From contig JAUJPP010000001.1 in NCBI GenBank assembly GCA_030562195.1, forward strand, positions 10,656,472 to 10,720,471: a stretch of DNA of 64,000 nucleotides, written 5' to 3'. This document shows, piece after piece, positions 39,166-49,215 of this stretch. Every line of letters starts with the position of its first letter. The stretch's first letter is position 1. Below the pieces are notes generated by a model. The model made no database searches. It saw only the letters and a list, made by a program, of their open reading frames with translations, and was not told the origin of the DNA. Source of the DNA: Nipponacmea schrenckii. Taxonomy: Eukaryota > Mollusca > Gastropoda > Lottiidae. The position numbers and the translations under genes were made by a program.

Positions 39166-41308
39166 TCAGATTGTAGTAATCTAGCTGTAGTAATCTGTAT
39201 AATCTGATCCTGTAGACAAAGAATTCAATTTTACAATCTGAATGAGACTGTACACCACGAGTCTTTAAAACTTGATTTATTCAAAAACAAATCTAGGTAT
39301 TTGCATTCGATATGCATGTTAATGGCCCATGAATTGTATTTCGATTCACGATATTATCTTACAATAATTAGTTTAGAAGTAAAATCAATGAGATTTAAGA
39401 GGCCTGTTTTATCATGAAGTCAATAACCTCCTGTTACAATTTCATTACAAGATAAAAGTAAGACAAGCAGTTAGAAATCATTAAGAGAAAATCCTCAACA
39501 GGATTTCCTACTTAGTGCCGACCATCACATAATTATTCTTAAGCACTGGTCTACTCTTTGATATTTTACCTTTTTCTTAGAATTGATATAAACGATTACA
39601 TTAGTAAATGAGTTTATCAAGTGGTTGTAATGTACAAGTAATAAGTCACAGTAAATAGAATAGTATACAATAAGTATACACTGATACAATGATAATTCCA
39701 ATATTGAAATGAAATTTAAAGCAGTCGGATGAATTTTTTGTGACAATCGTTGCTGTGAACAAAAGGCTGTACAAATTGGTCCTCAAACTGGGCAACTCGG
39801 ATTCCCAAAGGGTAACAACAAACACCACAGGATGTAACCGAGAAGCTTTTAAAACAATATTATATCGACCATGTTTTCCTATTTTAATATTAACTATACT
39901 AATACTGTGTGAACGATATCGATTATTATAAATTAAATGTTAGATGAAGGTCTACTACTGTTTACATCAAGGGACACATGAGGGTGTGTGTGTGGGTGGG
40001 TGGGGTTGATTGGTGTGTGTATTGGTATGGAACTGGTCCCCAAACTAATACTAAAAACATTAGCTATTGGTAAAAGCCGGTTGGTTTGCATAAGTGTTAA
40101 TGATATTTATTAATATTAGGTATAATGACAGTATAAAGTCATGTCTTATAGAGTTTGAGATTGATACAAAATAACCACAGGTGGCAATTGCTTCTTTATA
40201 CACTCTATCCTTTGCAGCTTATAATAAACCTTTGAACTCTTAAAGATATAACAGCGAGCACCCTTCGAGTAACTGAACAGCTGTAGGCTTTATAAAAAGC
40301 TTACGGCTTTCGGTAAAAAACCTTGATCCGTATCTGAACGCACTTGGCCTATCCACTGGTAAACTTCATTTTGACTTTTTGGTTCTTCAGTTTTGTTCAT
40401 GTTAGGTGATGGGGAATTAACATACTGTGAATTCAAATGCATTGTCGGAATCGGCTAGTTTGCTGACAAAGCGAAAATTTAGAGTACAATATCCCTTTAA
40501 ATAAATAAATAGTGAACTATTGATTGGAGATAAGCTAATATGCAGCATCTGGTCTATCACTAATAATCCTATTTGTTGAAGGATAATCTGACTGTACCTG
40601 ACACCATATTGTACATAACATAGAGTGCTGATAAACATCAGTTCTATGTCCGACATCGTGTGGGTGTTCAACTGATTCAGCCAACATTGTAAGGCCCTAT
40701 TAAATCAACAACTTGTACTTGTTCATGTCTATAATGAGATGGTGTGCCATGTTCCATTGCACCAGTGATGTTCTTTAAGAAACGATGTTATTGACGTTAA
40801 TCACACTGCTGAAAAAGGATCATATCTTGGGTTCAAAGCTTGTAGATTAATACTGGAAATAAACAGCTCAATTTCCCCAAATAAAAAAAGCTAATATTGC
40901 ATGGACGCCACAGCTTAATGTAAATGATTATGGTAAATGACGTAAAACATTAAAATGATAATAACACTGTTGTTAAATGATTATTTGTAATGATTAAATG
41001 TGTGGCAGTCCGCTAGATTATTTATATCAACTAATATTGTTAATGTAGAATCTAATGAACATTATATTGTTATGTGTATTGTTTGCTTATCTTATTCACC
41101 ATATTTACTGATATTAAATATAACCATATACAAATAAACATAATGTAGTTTATACAAGATAATAGCTCGGAAGGTTAATAACGTGTCAAGGTGCCCAGTA
41201 CCTGGAAACATTATAGGCCTATCACTGGACCTAATTTGAAGCTTTATTCTCGACAGCCCGGTAAAAAATTGATTTTGAGTTCTCTTTTGCATTACATCAC
41301 ATTGTAAA
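39166..41308. other. Non-coding stretch, no gene recognised
   Basis: It contains a GT-rich patch near 39985-40022 and AT-rich sequence. Open frames of 60-84 codons lack start context or splice signals. Confidence 0.35.
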
Positions 41309-41312
41309 TTAA

Positions 41313-41585
41313 AGGGATAATAGCCGTTAGAATACACTCTCCTACGTCTAATATTTGTGTTTAATATTGACTATTCCATCCTTCCAGAAAATATATATGT
41401 TACAGTTACTTCCCTTTATTATTACAATATTAAAATCGCTTAATGGGTGTATTAAGCGTTTTATTATTTACTATTTTTGATGTATAGTGATGACGCCAGG
41501 TAAGTCCACTGATGGATATATACTGTTATTTGTCAAGTTTGAGTGAAATTAAACTTTTATGTTTCTTCTAACGGCTATTATCCCT
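41313..41585. mobile_element. MITE flanked by TTAA (piggyBac-like target duplication)
   Basis: The ends read AGGGATAATAGCCGTTAGAA inward from both sides (41313 on plus, 41585 on minus), a 20-bp terminal inverted repeat. TTAA flanks both ends (41309-41312 and 41586-41589), which is the piggyBac superfamily target. The 273-bp element has no coding capacity and contains AGTTACTTCCCTT at 41404-41416. Confidence 0.75.
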
Positions 41586-41589
41586 TTAA

Positions 41590-43449
41590 AGAACGAGGAA
41601 TTACAATCTGGCAAAATCAGTACACTAAATAGGGGAATCTCCGATTTTCAAGACATTTTAAAGTGAAAAGGTTGCCACTGAGATCTATGCAAGAAAAACG
41701 TCTTCCTAAGAATGATAAAGTGTTTATTTCGACAGCGGGACAGATTTTAAACTAGAAAGAAAAGCGATTGGATTGTTACGTGAGGACAACTATACATGAT
41801 TTTACTTTCGCACATTTAAACTAACTCTTGTTAATCTGTTTAGATACAACATGTCAATGTGAAATGCAGCAATCGTTTTAACATCTGTGATTTTTAATGT
41901 TTTCTTTTTTTATGTTTCAATATTGAAAGTAAATTTAAAAGGTAAAATGTGAAGTTTATATAAATAGTTATTGATTCCATGGCGATAAGAAAAGTTAATG
42001 GGTTAATTGCACTTTAGTTAGAAAGTCAATATTGCACTTCAACATAAATATAAATAAATGTAGCTACTTTAACTCTTTAAACAATGTTTTTTACCTTCAA
42101 AATGTTCTTGTGGTTGAGTTTTTAGATCAGTAATATGGACACATTCAGATAACTAGAACTGGTGCATGTAGACTGTTAACGTTAATCTACACTATTTCCA
42201 TTTGAAAATTGGTACAATGTACAAGTTATGTGCGGACATATAAAATGGACACATATTATAGCCAATTAAAAAAGACATATTTAGAAGATTAAAATTGGTA
42301 GAATTAAACATTTTAAATATTTAGGTCTAATGCCAATGTTAATACATTTAAAATACATGTATTAGATAGATTTAGAACTATTAAAATAGACACATTAATA
42401 CTATAATGATAGGTACAAATGTAAAATGAACTATTATTGTGCATACATAACAATATATTGATATAAATTATATTAGGACAGATAAAAATTCAATCACTTA
42501 TAACAATGACAGAAAGCATTGTATCTGTTCATACAAGTACTTTTATTTCTAGACAATATTTATATAATCATCTGTACAATGGAATCCATTGTCACTTGAA
42601 ACAACACTCGACTCGGCTATATTTACAACATAGTATGCCCTCTATTAACATATTTTGTCTAAAATAAATTTAACAAGATGTGTAGCCACTTCAAACTTCT
42701 ATATTTTCCTAGATTGTAAACTCAATTCCAAAAGTGAAAAGTCAAGTTGTCTTCTCATTGTTTAAGTGTTATAAAATTTGAAATCGTGACAAAGTTACAC
42801 CTATAATCAAAAGAACAACGCCTAAATTAAACTAAATGATGCACTTCTTTCATATATTTTGAAGTTCATTGCACTATACTTTTGTTTAAAAGATGTACGT
42901 TATCGTTGGCTAGACTTAAGGTAGGACTGTCCGCAATCAACGGCCCATTTTCTGAAAGGTTGCTTATTCAGTGGGTTGGAAAAAAAAGGCATAACGTTAT
43001 TGCAATTATAAAACGAAAATTAACAATATTCATTCGCATTTTAAAATTGGTCACATATGATCTCTAGTTGGCAATACATTAACTTATTACACAACTTTCA
43101 CAATTTTTCGTCCTTCTTCATTAATGTTCATCAACTAGTCTTGCAAGTTCTCTTTTCGACAACACATTCTCACAGTCATGTTGCATTGAAATTTCTAGAT
43201 CACACCCCTTTAAATATAACAATACGTTACAAAAAATCTAAAATATGATCGATATGCCTAGAGACATAATATTTCTATGTCTTCTTATCAGCTATATTTT
43301 TTGTGTACTTACGGTTTCTCCCTCAAAAAATTATACATTATATGTATATTAGAAAAGGTACGTTGTGTCATTTAGAATTTTCTACCTATTAATATTAGAA
43401 AATATGACACTGCTTATTGGTACCGATGAAAGGTACCAGATTCCTGCTG
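41590..43449. other. Non-coding stretch, nothing recognised
   Basis: AT-rich sequence. The open frames at 42882-43067 and 43057-43248 have no start or splice support and unremarkable composition. Confidence 0.35.
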
Positions 43450-43664
43450 CTTCTTTAAACAACACAAACACAGTAACAGGATAATGGAAGGTGGATTAGG
43501 TAGAGGGGGGGAAACTACTATCTCGTAGTTCCGGGAAAGCACGGGCCTAGGAATCAGACCTAATTTTTATTTCCTCGCACCGATCGGGATTCGAACCCAC
43601 GGCACCTAGTCGCCTAGCAGACGACAGTCCAACTCGCTAACCACTGAGCCATTCACCACCCTTT
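43450..43664 (-). mobile_element. tRNA-derived SINE
   Basis: On the minus strand the head reads like a tRNA gene with the RNA polymerase III internal promoter. The A box is TGGCTCAGTGGTTAG (complement of 43637-43651) and the B box GGGTTCGAATCCC (complement of 43586-43598). The flanking arms do not pair as a functional acceptor stem, so this is a SINE head and not a tRNA gene. A roughly 130-bp tRNA-unrelated body follows, including CGGAACTACGAG. The 3' end is approximate, and no clear target duplication or poly(A) tail is seen. Confidence 0.75.
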
Positions 43665-43777
43665 TTAAACCTACAAAGAGCTGAACTAGTTCTGGGTTGC
43701 ACTGAAGACCAGAAATAGGTTTGTCATTGCCTTTCAAGATTATTTGATTAATCTCATTCGAGGTTATTGACGCAGGA

Positions 43778-45329
43778 CAGGGGCGTAGCGTGACCATTTT
43801 GACCGGGGGGGGGGGGGGGGGAGGGGTGTAACGTCTAAGTTTTACCGACGAACACGTGTAACCTCCAAGTTTTACCGACGAACACGTGTTCTTCCGGGGC
43901 CAAAAATAAATTACTCGCACTATTAAGTATATACATTATACACGAACTAAATCCATCGTTATAGCAAATCCTAAACCTTTGAAAACCATATCAATCAGGG
44001 GTGTATCTAGAATATGCCTGAGGGGGGGAATGAAAGGGGATTTTTCCAAGGCAAGTCCTGCAGGCCAAAGGCCTTCGTATTTGGCCCTTGCAGTGGTGGG
44101 GGGTTCGGGGGTCATTCCCCAGAAAATTTTACAAACTAGAAAACCCGGGGAATACATCTGACGCGATTTTGGAAGTCTTTTCCACTGGTCCGAATTATCA
44201 ATTTTCATCGGAAAACCATATGTTTTATATAGGTTTTTTCTACCTATTCTGCGTTTTACCGATATGGCGGGGGGTTTCGGGGGTTCTCCCCCGGAAAATC
44301 TTACAAACTAGGAAACCCGGAGAATACATGTGACGCGATATTGGAAGTCGTTTCCACCGGTCAAAATTATCAATTTTCATCGGAAAACCATATATTTTAT
44401 ATAGCCTTTTTCTACCTATTCTGCGTTTTACCGACATGGCGGGGGGTTTCGGGGGTTCTCCCCCGGAAAATTTTACAAACTAGGAAACCCGGAGAATACA
44501 TCTGACGCGATTTTGGAAGTCGTTTCCATCGGTCAAAATTATCAATTTTCATCGGAAAACCATGTGTTTTATATAGCCTTTTCGCCCTTTCTGCGTTTTA
44601 CCGACAAGTTCAATAAAAATCACCTTTTATGTAGACGAAAAGTTTTCGATAACATCATAACTGACACGAGGTTTCCACTCTTTCGATCAGCCAATCGGTT
44701 TTACCGAAGGCTCCATTCCCCATCCATGACCGTCTATTATCGACCGATTCCGCGTTTTACCGACAAGTTTAGTAAAAATCACTTTATTGTAGACGAACGG
44801 TTTACCGATAACATCTTAACAGACACAAGGTTTTCACTCTATCGGTTAACAAATCGGTTTTACCGACGGCTCAATCTATGACCTTCTTCTATCGGCCAAT
44901 TCCGCGTTTTACCAACAAATTCAAATAACGGACAGCTTACCGATAACAAGGGTATCGGTTAACCAATCGGTTTTACCGAAGACTCCAGTCATAACCAACT
45001 AATACCGACCGATTCCGGTAGTTTCAGTAAAAAAAAATACTTTTGATGTTGACAGTTTGCTGATAACATCATAACCAACACAAGCTTTGTACTTTTAGGC
45101 TAATTGGTTTTACCTACGGTCCCACCTTGCCGTCTTTTATCATCCGATCATAACCAACACAAGGTTTTGACTTTTTAGGTTAATAAATCGATTTAATCGA
45201 TCGATTCCTCGTTTTACCGACGGTTCCATCCATGACCCCTTTTTACCGACCGATTCCGCGTTTTACCGACGAGTTCAGTAAAATTGGGGGGGGGGGCACC
45301 CCCCACACCCCCCGTACGCTACGCCCCTG
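43778..45329. mobile_element. hAT-type non-autonomous element filled with tandem repeats
   Basis: The ends are the short inverted repeat CAGGGGCGTAGCGT / ACGCTACGCCCCTG. The flanks ACGCAGGA (43770-43777) and ACGCAGAA (45330-45337) match at 7 of 8 positions, consistent with the 8-bp target duplication of hAT elements. Poly-G/poly-C tracts sit just inside both ends. The interior is three 172-bp repeats followed by degenerate GCGTTTTACCGAC units. A second hAT-like start, CAGGGGTGTATCTAG at 43996, suggests nesting. No transposase is present, and the ORFs here are tandem-repeat products (PPPPPPP strings, ENPGNTS/KPGEY strings). Confidence 0.8.
44090..44600. repeat. 172-bp tandem repeat inside the hAT-type element, three copies
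   Basis: The landmark ACAAACTAGGAAACCCGG recurs at 44131, 44303 and 44475, exactly 172 bp apart. Copies also share ATCAATTTTCATCGGAAAAC and TTCTGCGTTTTACCGA. Beyond 44600, diverged units based on GCGTTTTACCGACAAGTTCA continue to about 45290. Confidence 0.9.
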
Positions 45330-45927
45330 ACGCAGAATCAAGGTTGTTTTCATAGTTGAGATGTACAGGAATGGACAATCCAACCGTAAACAATGGACAC
45401 TAAACATAGGTTTGTTTATTCTGTTCACTAACAGTTCTTAAAAGAATGTTAAGAAATGTTATTTTGAAATATTACATCTATTTCAAGTAGGTTAATGGAC
45501 TGTTAAAGTGTTATATGTATTTCGGTATTATACAGATAATTTGATCTTTTGGGAGAAATATACTTGTAATGAATAATTATATTCCAGCCCACACAACAAT
45601 GTCCATTTTAAATTCGAGAATAAAAATTGTCATTTAGTCCCGTAACCTTGTAAACTTACAGTAACGGGCCAGCAGATGGTTGGGTGGGGTGAATGAATTG
45701 AGTACTTTTGTATAATAGCGACTGGACGTCGAGTACGAGCCTACCTGTACCTTACATGACGCTGAAATGTTAATGTGTCATTTATTCGGCATCACAACTT
45801 CAGCAGCCTTTTGCGAACTGCACAGAATACAAACGGAGATGACAGTAGAACCAGCTCTACACTGCTGCAGACTAGTTTGAACTCCATTTTTCGACATTTA
45901 TTCAAAACGTGGGTTTGAAATATTGAA

Positions 45928-45999
45928 ATGATATCTTGCGAAATAAATGAGCCTTTCTATTCTGTTTCTTCTCCAAGATACATCAGAAAATATTACAAG
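45928..45999 (+). CDS. Candidate first coding exon of an unrecognised plus-strand gene
   Basis: An ATG in good context (G at -3) opens 24 codons (MISCEINEPFYSVSSPRYIR then KYYK) that run straight into AAG|GTAAGTGGG, a near-ideal donor at 46000, in phase 0. The 250 bp upstream are richer in G+C than the surroundings, as expected of a 5' end. Downstream, the candidate exons at 53112-53165 and 57129-57386 are also phase 0, so the three can be read as one frame. This is a model from splice signals only. The product is not recognised and additional exons may lie between. Confidence 0.33.
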
Positions 46000-46589
46000 G
46001 TAAGTGGGTTCATTGAGCAGACTGACAAACTCAGTAGCAGAGGGAGATTTTGGGCTAATCGTGTTCCTTCACGCCAAATGTAATCATACTTTATTAACAA
46101 TACTATACTACTCAAGCTTTATGCATTAATTCACCTATATATTTCCGCTAATAGTTCAATCTATAGTACGGCAGAGTAGGCGTAATCTTTCTTAGGTCAA
46201 TTATTATGATGAAATATCCATTTTCTAGTTCATGGTTGCATATAGTATAAAACTTTAGCTCTTATCTATAACTTGTTATCCGAGGATTTCTTTTTCTTCC
46301 ATTACTTTTGAGGTATGGAAATGAATAAAGAGTCATGAACATAATCATTTTATGCTTCTTTTATTATCTCAGTTAATACTATAATTGATTGAGAGTTATG
46401 GTTTGACGTTCTCTTTACTATACATGTTGTGTCTTTCTCTTCTTTTATATTGGTTTTGGGGAATGGGGGAATATTCTACCAGGCCTAGATAGACATGGGG
46501 GAATTTCTCTTGAAGACCCTTTAAATGGCAAGAACTATCTTGCTTTCTTTTTACTGGTTGTATTGAAGGGGACGACAAAAGTGCTATGC
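46000..46589. other. Putative intron sequence, nothing distinctive
   Basis: AT-rich sequence after the candidate donor at 46000. The minus-strand frame at 46396-46659 overlaps the tail of the GIY-YIG relic and may include its last, out-of-frame remains (AYWVEIGLNIHHSAG). Confidence 0.3.
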
Positions 46590-47040
46590 CTGCACTATGG
46601 TGAATATTGAGTCCAATCTCAACCCAGTAGGCTAGATTGGCGGAATTAAGTAGTTTCATATTCCGGCAGATCGATTTCTATGTGCTTTGGGTAACGGTCA
46701 TGATTGAAATAATTAGACACAGGCTTGTCTTTTTTAAATTAAACATCTGGTCTGTGAGCATTAAAACGAGTACGTAAATTGTTCTTGGTTTCTCCTACAT
46801 ATTGTTTGGGGATTTCTTACATGAAATTAAATATATTATAACATCCGAGTTATCACATGTTATATGTTCCTTGACCTTTATTTTTAGAGTTACTTAAAAA
46901 ATAATGAGTTTCTGATATAAAGGGGAAAGTTTTGCATCTACTTGACATACATTGAGCACTCCTGGAGGTAATTTGGCACAGAGTCTATTTTTAGCTGCTA
47001 TTTGCGCTATGTTTTCGTTTAGGTTTGGCAGGCAGTAAGC
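46590..47040 (-). pseudogene. Decayed GIY-YIG endonuclease fragment, Penelope-like retroelement type
   Basis: Minus-strand translation gives NRLCAKLPPGVLNVCQ, then DVIIYLISCKK, then, after a one-base frameshift, QYVGETKNNLRTRFNAHR and KPVSNYFNHDRYPKHIEI. This is the layout of the GIY-YIG domain found after the reverse transcriptase in Penelope-like and related elements: an I-YLI-C-KC strand, a YVGET motif, an R in RTRF and a downstream H. The copy is dead, with a frameshift within the first motif pair, an in-frame stop after HRPDV and further frame changes downstream. No reverse transcriptase is visible next to it. The right end is truncated by a G-rich hAT-like terminus near 47040. Confidence 0.6.
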
Positions 47041-47115
47041 TAGGGGCGCAGATCGCTTTTTCAATGGGGGGGGGGGACAGTGGCGTACCCAGGATTTAGG
47101 GCTCGGCATGAGAAC
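47041..47115 (+). mobile_element. Fragments of hAT-like element termini
   Basis: TAGGGGCGCAGATCG (47041) and, after a poly-G run, CAGTGGCGTACCCAGG (47078) both look like hAT-type 5' ends. No partner ends or target duplications could be matched, so these are probably nested remnants. Confidence 0.4.
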
Positions 47116-47316
47116 GTTTCAGTCGAGCTTGTAACACCGTATCTTCATAGCCCTCCGAAATATTATTGAAAGAAAAGCACCTCCTTGCATGTTACTGAAT
47201 TTTCCAGTCATCAAATAATATTGCCAAGAATAAAAGAATTGACGATATAAATTTCGTGCATCTCGAGATCCGGTAATATAGGGTGCACACAATCTTATAT
47301 TTTCGCCCAATCGCCG

Positions 47317-47345
47317 TTTTTTTTTTTATCTTTTAAATATTTATT
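47317..47345 (-). promoter_or_regulatory. AATAAA followed by poly(A) run, possible mRNA 3' end or retrocopy tail
   Basis: On the minus strand AATAAA (47345-47340) is followed 12 nt later by eleven consecutive A (47327-47317). It lies about 400 nt downstream of the open frame at 47747-48187 on the same strand. The layout suits a processed retrocopy, or less likely a genuine gene end that happens to be followed by A residues. Confidence 0.4.
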
Positions 47346-47746
47346 CAACATATAAAACACTATATTATTATTTACAACTATTTTATTTATATTCAACAAA
47401 TTTCCACTAGCCTAGATCAGATCCAACAGGTACATAACTCTATTGATCAAACATCCAATTCCTTCAGCTTGCCAAATCCGTAAATCATAACCCATCTCTT
47501 TCTAGATCTCCTTCCAATATTATCTTACAAAGAAATACCTAACAAAGAAAGAGCCTACCATTGGCTAATTCAAATCTCACTCAAACAAAGACATCCTTTG
47601 ATTGGTCCATGTGGATTTATAGGTAATTAAGATAAACTCTGATTGGACAATTTTGAATTTGACCTAACCGCCATAATTTTGAATTTCAACTGTCTAAACA
47701 AAGAGATACACTCTTATTTCAATTAGACACCCCAGTAATTTTCGAT

Positions 47747-48187
47747 CTAATCTGCTACATCTCTAAGTGAACGTTTTAACCATGTCTGTTGTACTGGGGG
47801 TTGAAGTTTGGTTTGGTTCGATAAGGTGGTAACTTGATTACGTTGATCATGATGATTTGGTAAAATTTGGTGATTACAGCTTGGGTAAGACCTTTCGCAT
47901 TGGTGCGACGGGCACAGGACAGGGCATGGGAAATGATGCGGTTGGTGGCAGGTGGGTATAATATCTTGGTACGGGTGAGGGTGGTTTGGTAATGATTGAT
48001 CTTCTTTGTAATTAGTAGATTGACTTGTTGATTTTAGAAAGGTGTATTTTTTACTTGTGTTATGTTGAAATATGACTCTGTAAAGTCCAGGCGTTGATTT
48101 CAAGTTTGACTTTTTGGATACTTCAGACAATGATCCCCCTCCATAGAGCACGTGATGTTGCTGTGGTTGGCGATAAGTGGTGAGATG
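47747..48187 (-). CDS. Unrecognised open frame rich in His, Pro, Gln and Asn; possible retrocopy or terminal exon
   Basis: 146 codons are open from just after a TAA (upstream of 48187) to TAG at 47747. No ATG is present near the beginning (the frame's first possible initiator is a GTG at 48151), so the start is missing and it is either a 3'-terminal exon or a 5'-truncated copy. The sequence has a Gly patch (YGGGSLSEVSKKSN), an ordinary middle (STPGLYRVIFQHNTSKKYTF) and a His/Pro/Cys-rich tail (HPYQDIIPTCHQPHHFPCPV), ending KRSLRDVAD. It is among the longest frames in the window not explained by tandem repeats, and a poly(A) signal with an A-run lies about 400 nt downstream. No family is recognised. 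Cysteine/histidine spacing does not match a zinc finger that I know. Confidence 0.33.
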   Translation of the reverse strand, partial: HLTTYRQPQQHHVLYGGGSLSEVSKKSNLKSTPGLYRVIFQHNTSKKYTFLKSTSQSTNYKEDQSLPNHPHPYQDIIPTCHQPHHFPCPVLCPSHQCERSYPSCNHQILPNHHDQRNQVTTLSNQTKLQPPVQQTWLKRSLRDVAD

Positions 48188-48529
48188 TTAGACTCCTTCT
48201 GAATTTAGACGGGAAATGTTCAGAAATAGAATCAAGGTTTGCAAAAAAGTCGAATTGGGTTTGGAAAATAAAGTTAGATGAAAGTATGGGCGAAAATGCA
48301 AAAAAATATATTTAGTTGATAAACCACTAGAACAATAATGTAAAAAATACAAACATATACATGTATAATTATAGTATGACGTTTTACAAAATGATAATGT
48401 GTGACGTTAACCTTATTTTTTAATCGTGAAAGGTGACTTGTTATAGTGTGACGCTCCCATATCTGACAATACCAATATAATAAATCTGGTTTGATTTAAC
48501 CCACAGTGATGCGACTTTCCTTATCTTAT

Positions 48530-49215
48530 TAAGTTGTGACTTTCCTTACCTCATAATAATTGACCTTATAATGATGTGACTTTCCTTACCTTATAATAAT
48601 GTGACTTTCTTTACCTTATAATGCTGTGACTTTCCTAACCTTATAATGATTTGACTTTCCTTACCTTATAATGACGTGACTTTCCTTACCTTGTAATGAT
48701 GTGCCTTTCTTTACCTTATAATGATGTGCCTTTCTTTACCTTATAATGCTGTGACCTTCTTTACCCTATTATGTTGTGACTTTCCTTACCTTATAATGCT
48801 GTGACCTTCTTTACCTTATAATGCTGTGACTTTCCTTACCTTATAATGATGTGCCTTTTTTTTTTACCTTATTATGGTATGCCTTTTTTTTTACCTTATA
48901 ATGATGTACATTTCTTTACCATATAATGATGTGACTTTCTTTACTCTATAATGATGTGACTTTCTTGAGCTTATGATGACGTGACGTTTTTTTTTATCTT
49001 ATAATGATGCGACTTTCTTTACCTTATATAATGTGACTTTCTTCACCTTATAATAATGTGACTCTTTTACCTTATAATAATGTGACTTCTTTATATTATA
49101 ATGATGTGACTTTGTTTCCTTATGATTATGTGACGTTCTTCAACCAATAATGATGTGACTCTCTTTACCTTATAATGATGTGACTTTCTCTATATTATTA
49201 TGGTGTAACGTTCTC
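48530..49215. repeat. 25-bp minisatellite, about 27 copies
   Basis: Units of GTGACTTTCCTTACCTTATA ATGAT, with frequent T-run expansion (CTTTTTTTTTACC) and CC/AC variants. Conservation falls toward the right end, as expected for an array with a recently homogenised core. Confidence 0.93.

Noticed and set aside
43586..43664. Functional tRNA gene on the minus strand
   Set aside because: A and B boxes are present, but the acceptor and anticodon arms do not pair convincingly and a SINE-like body follows.
43606..44881. Proline-rich and other ORFs in the hAT-type element
   Set aside because: They arise from poly-G/poly-C tracts and 172-bp tandem repeats, and no transposase motif is seen.
47300..48297. 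Inverted pair ATTTTCGCCCA / TGGGCGAAAAT as transposon ends around the His/Pro-rich frame
   Set aside because: An 11-bp inverted match at 1-kb spacing is expected by chance several times in a window this size, and no target duplication flanks it.
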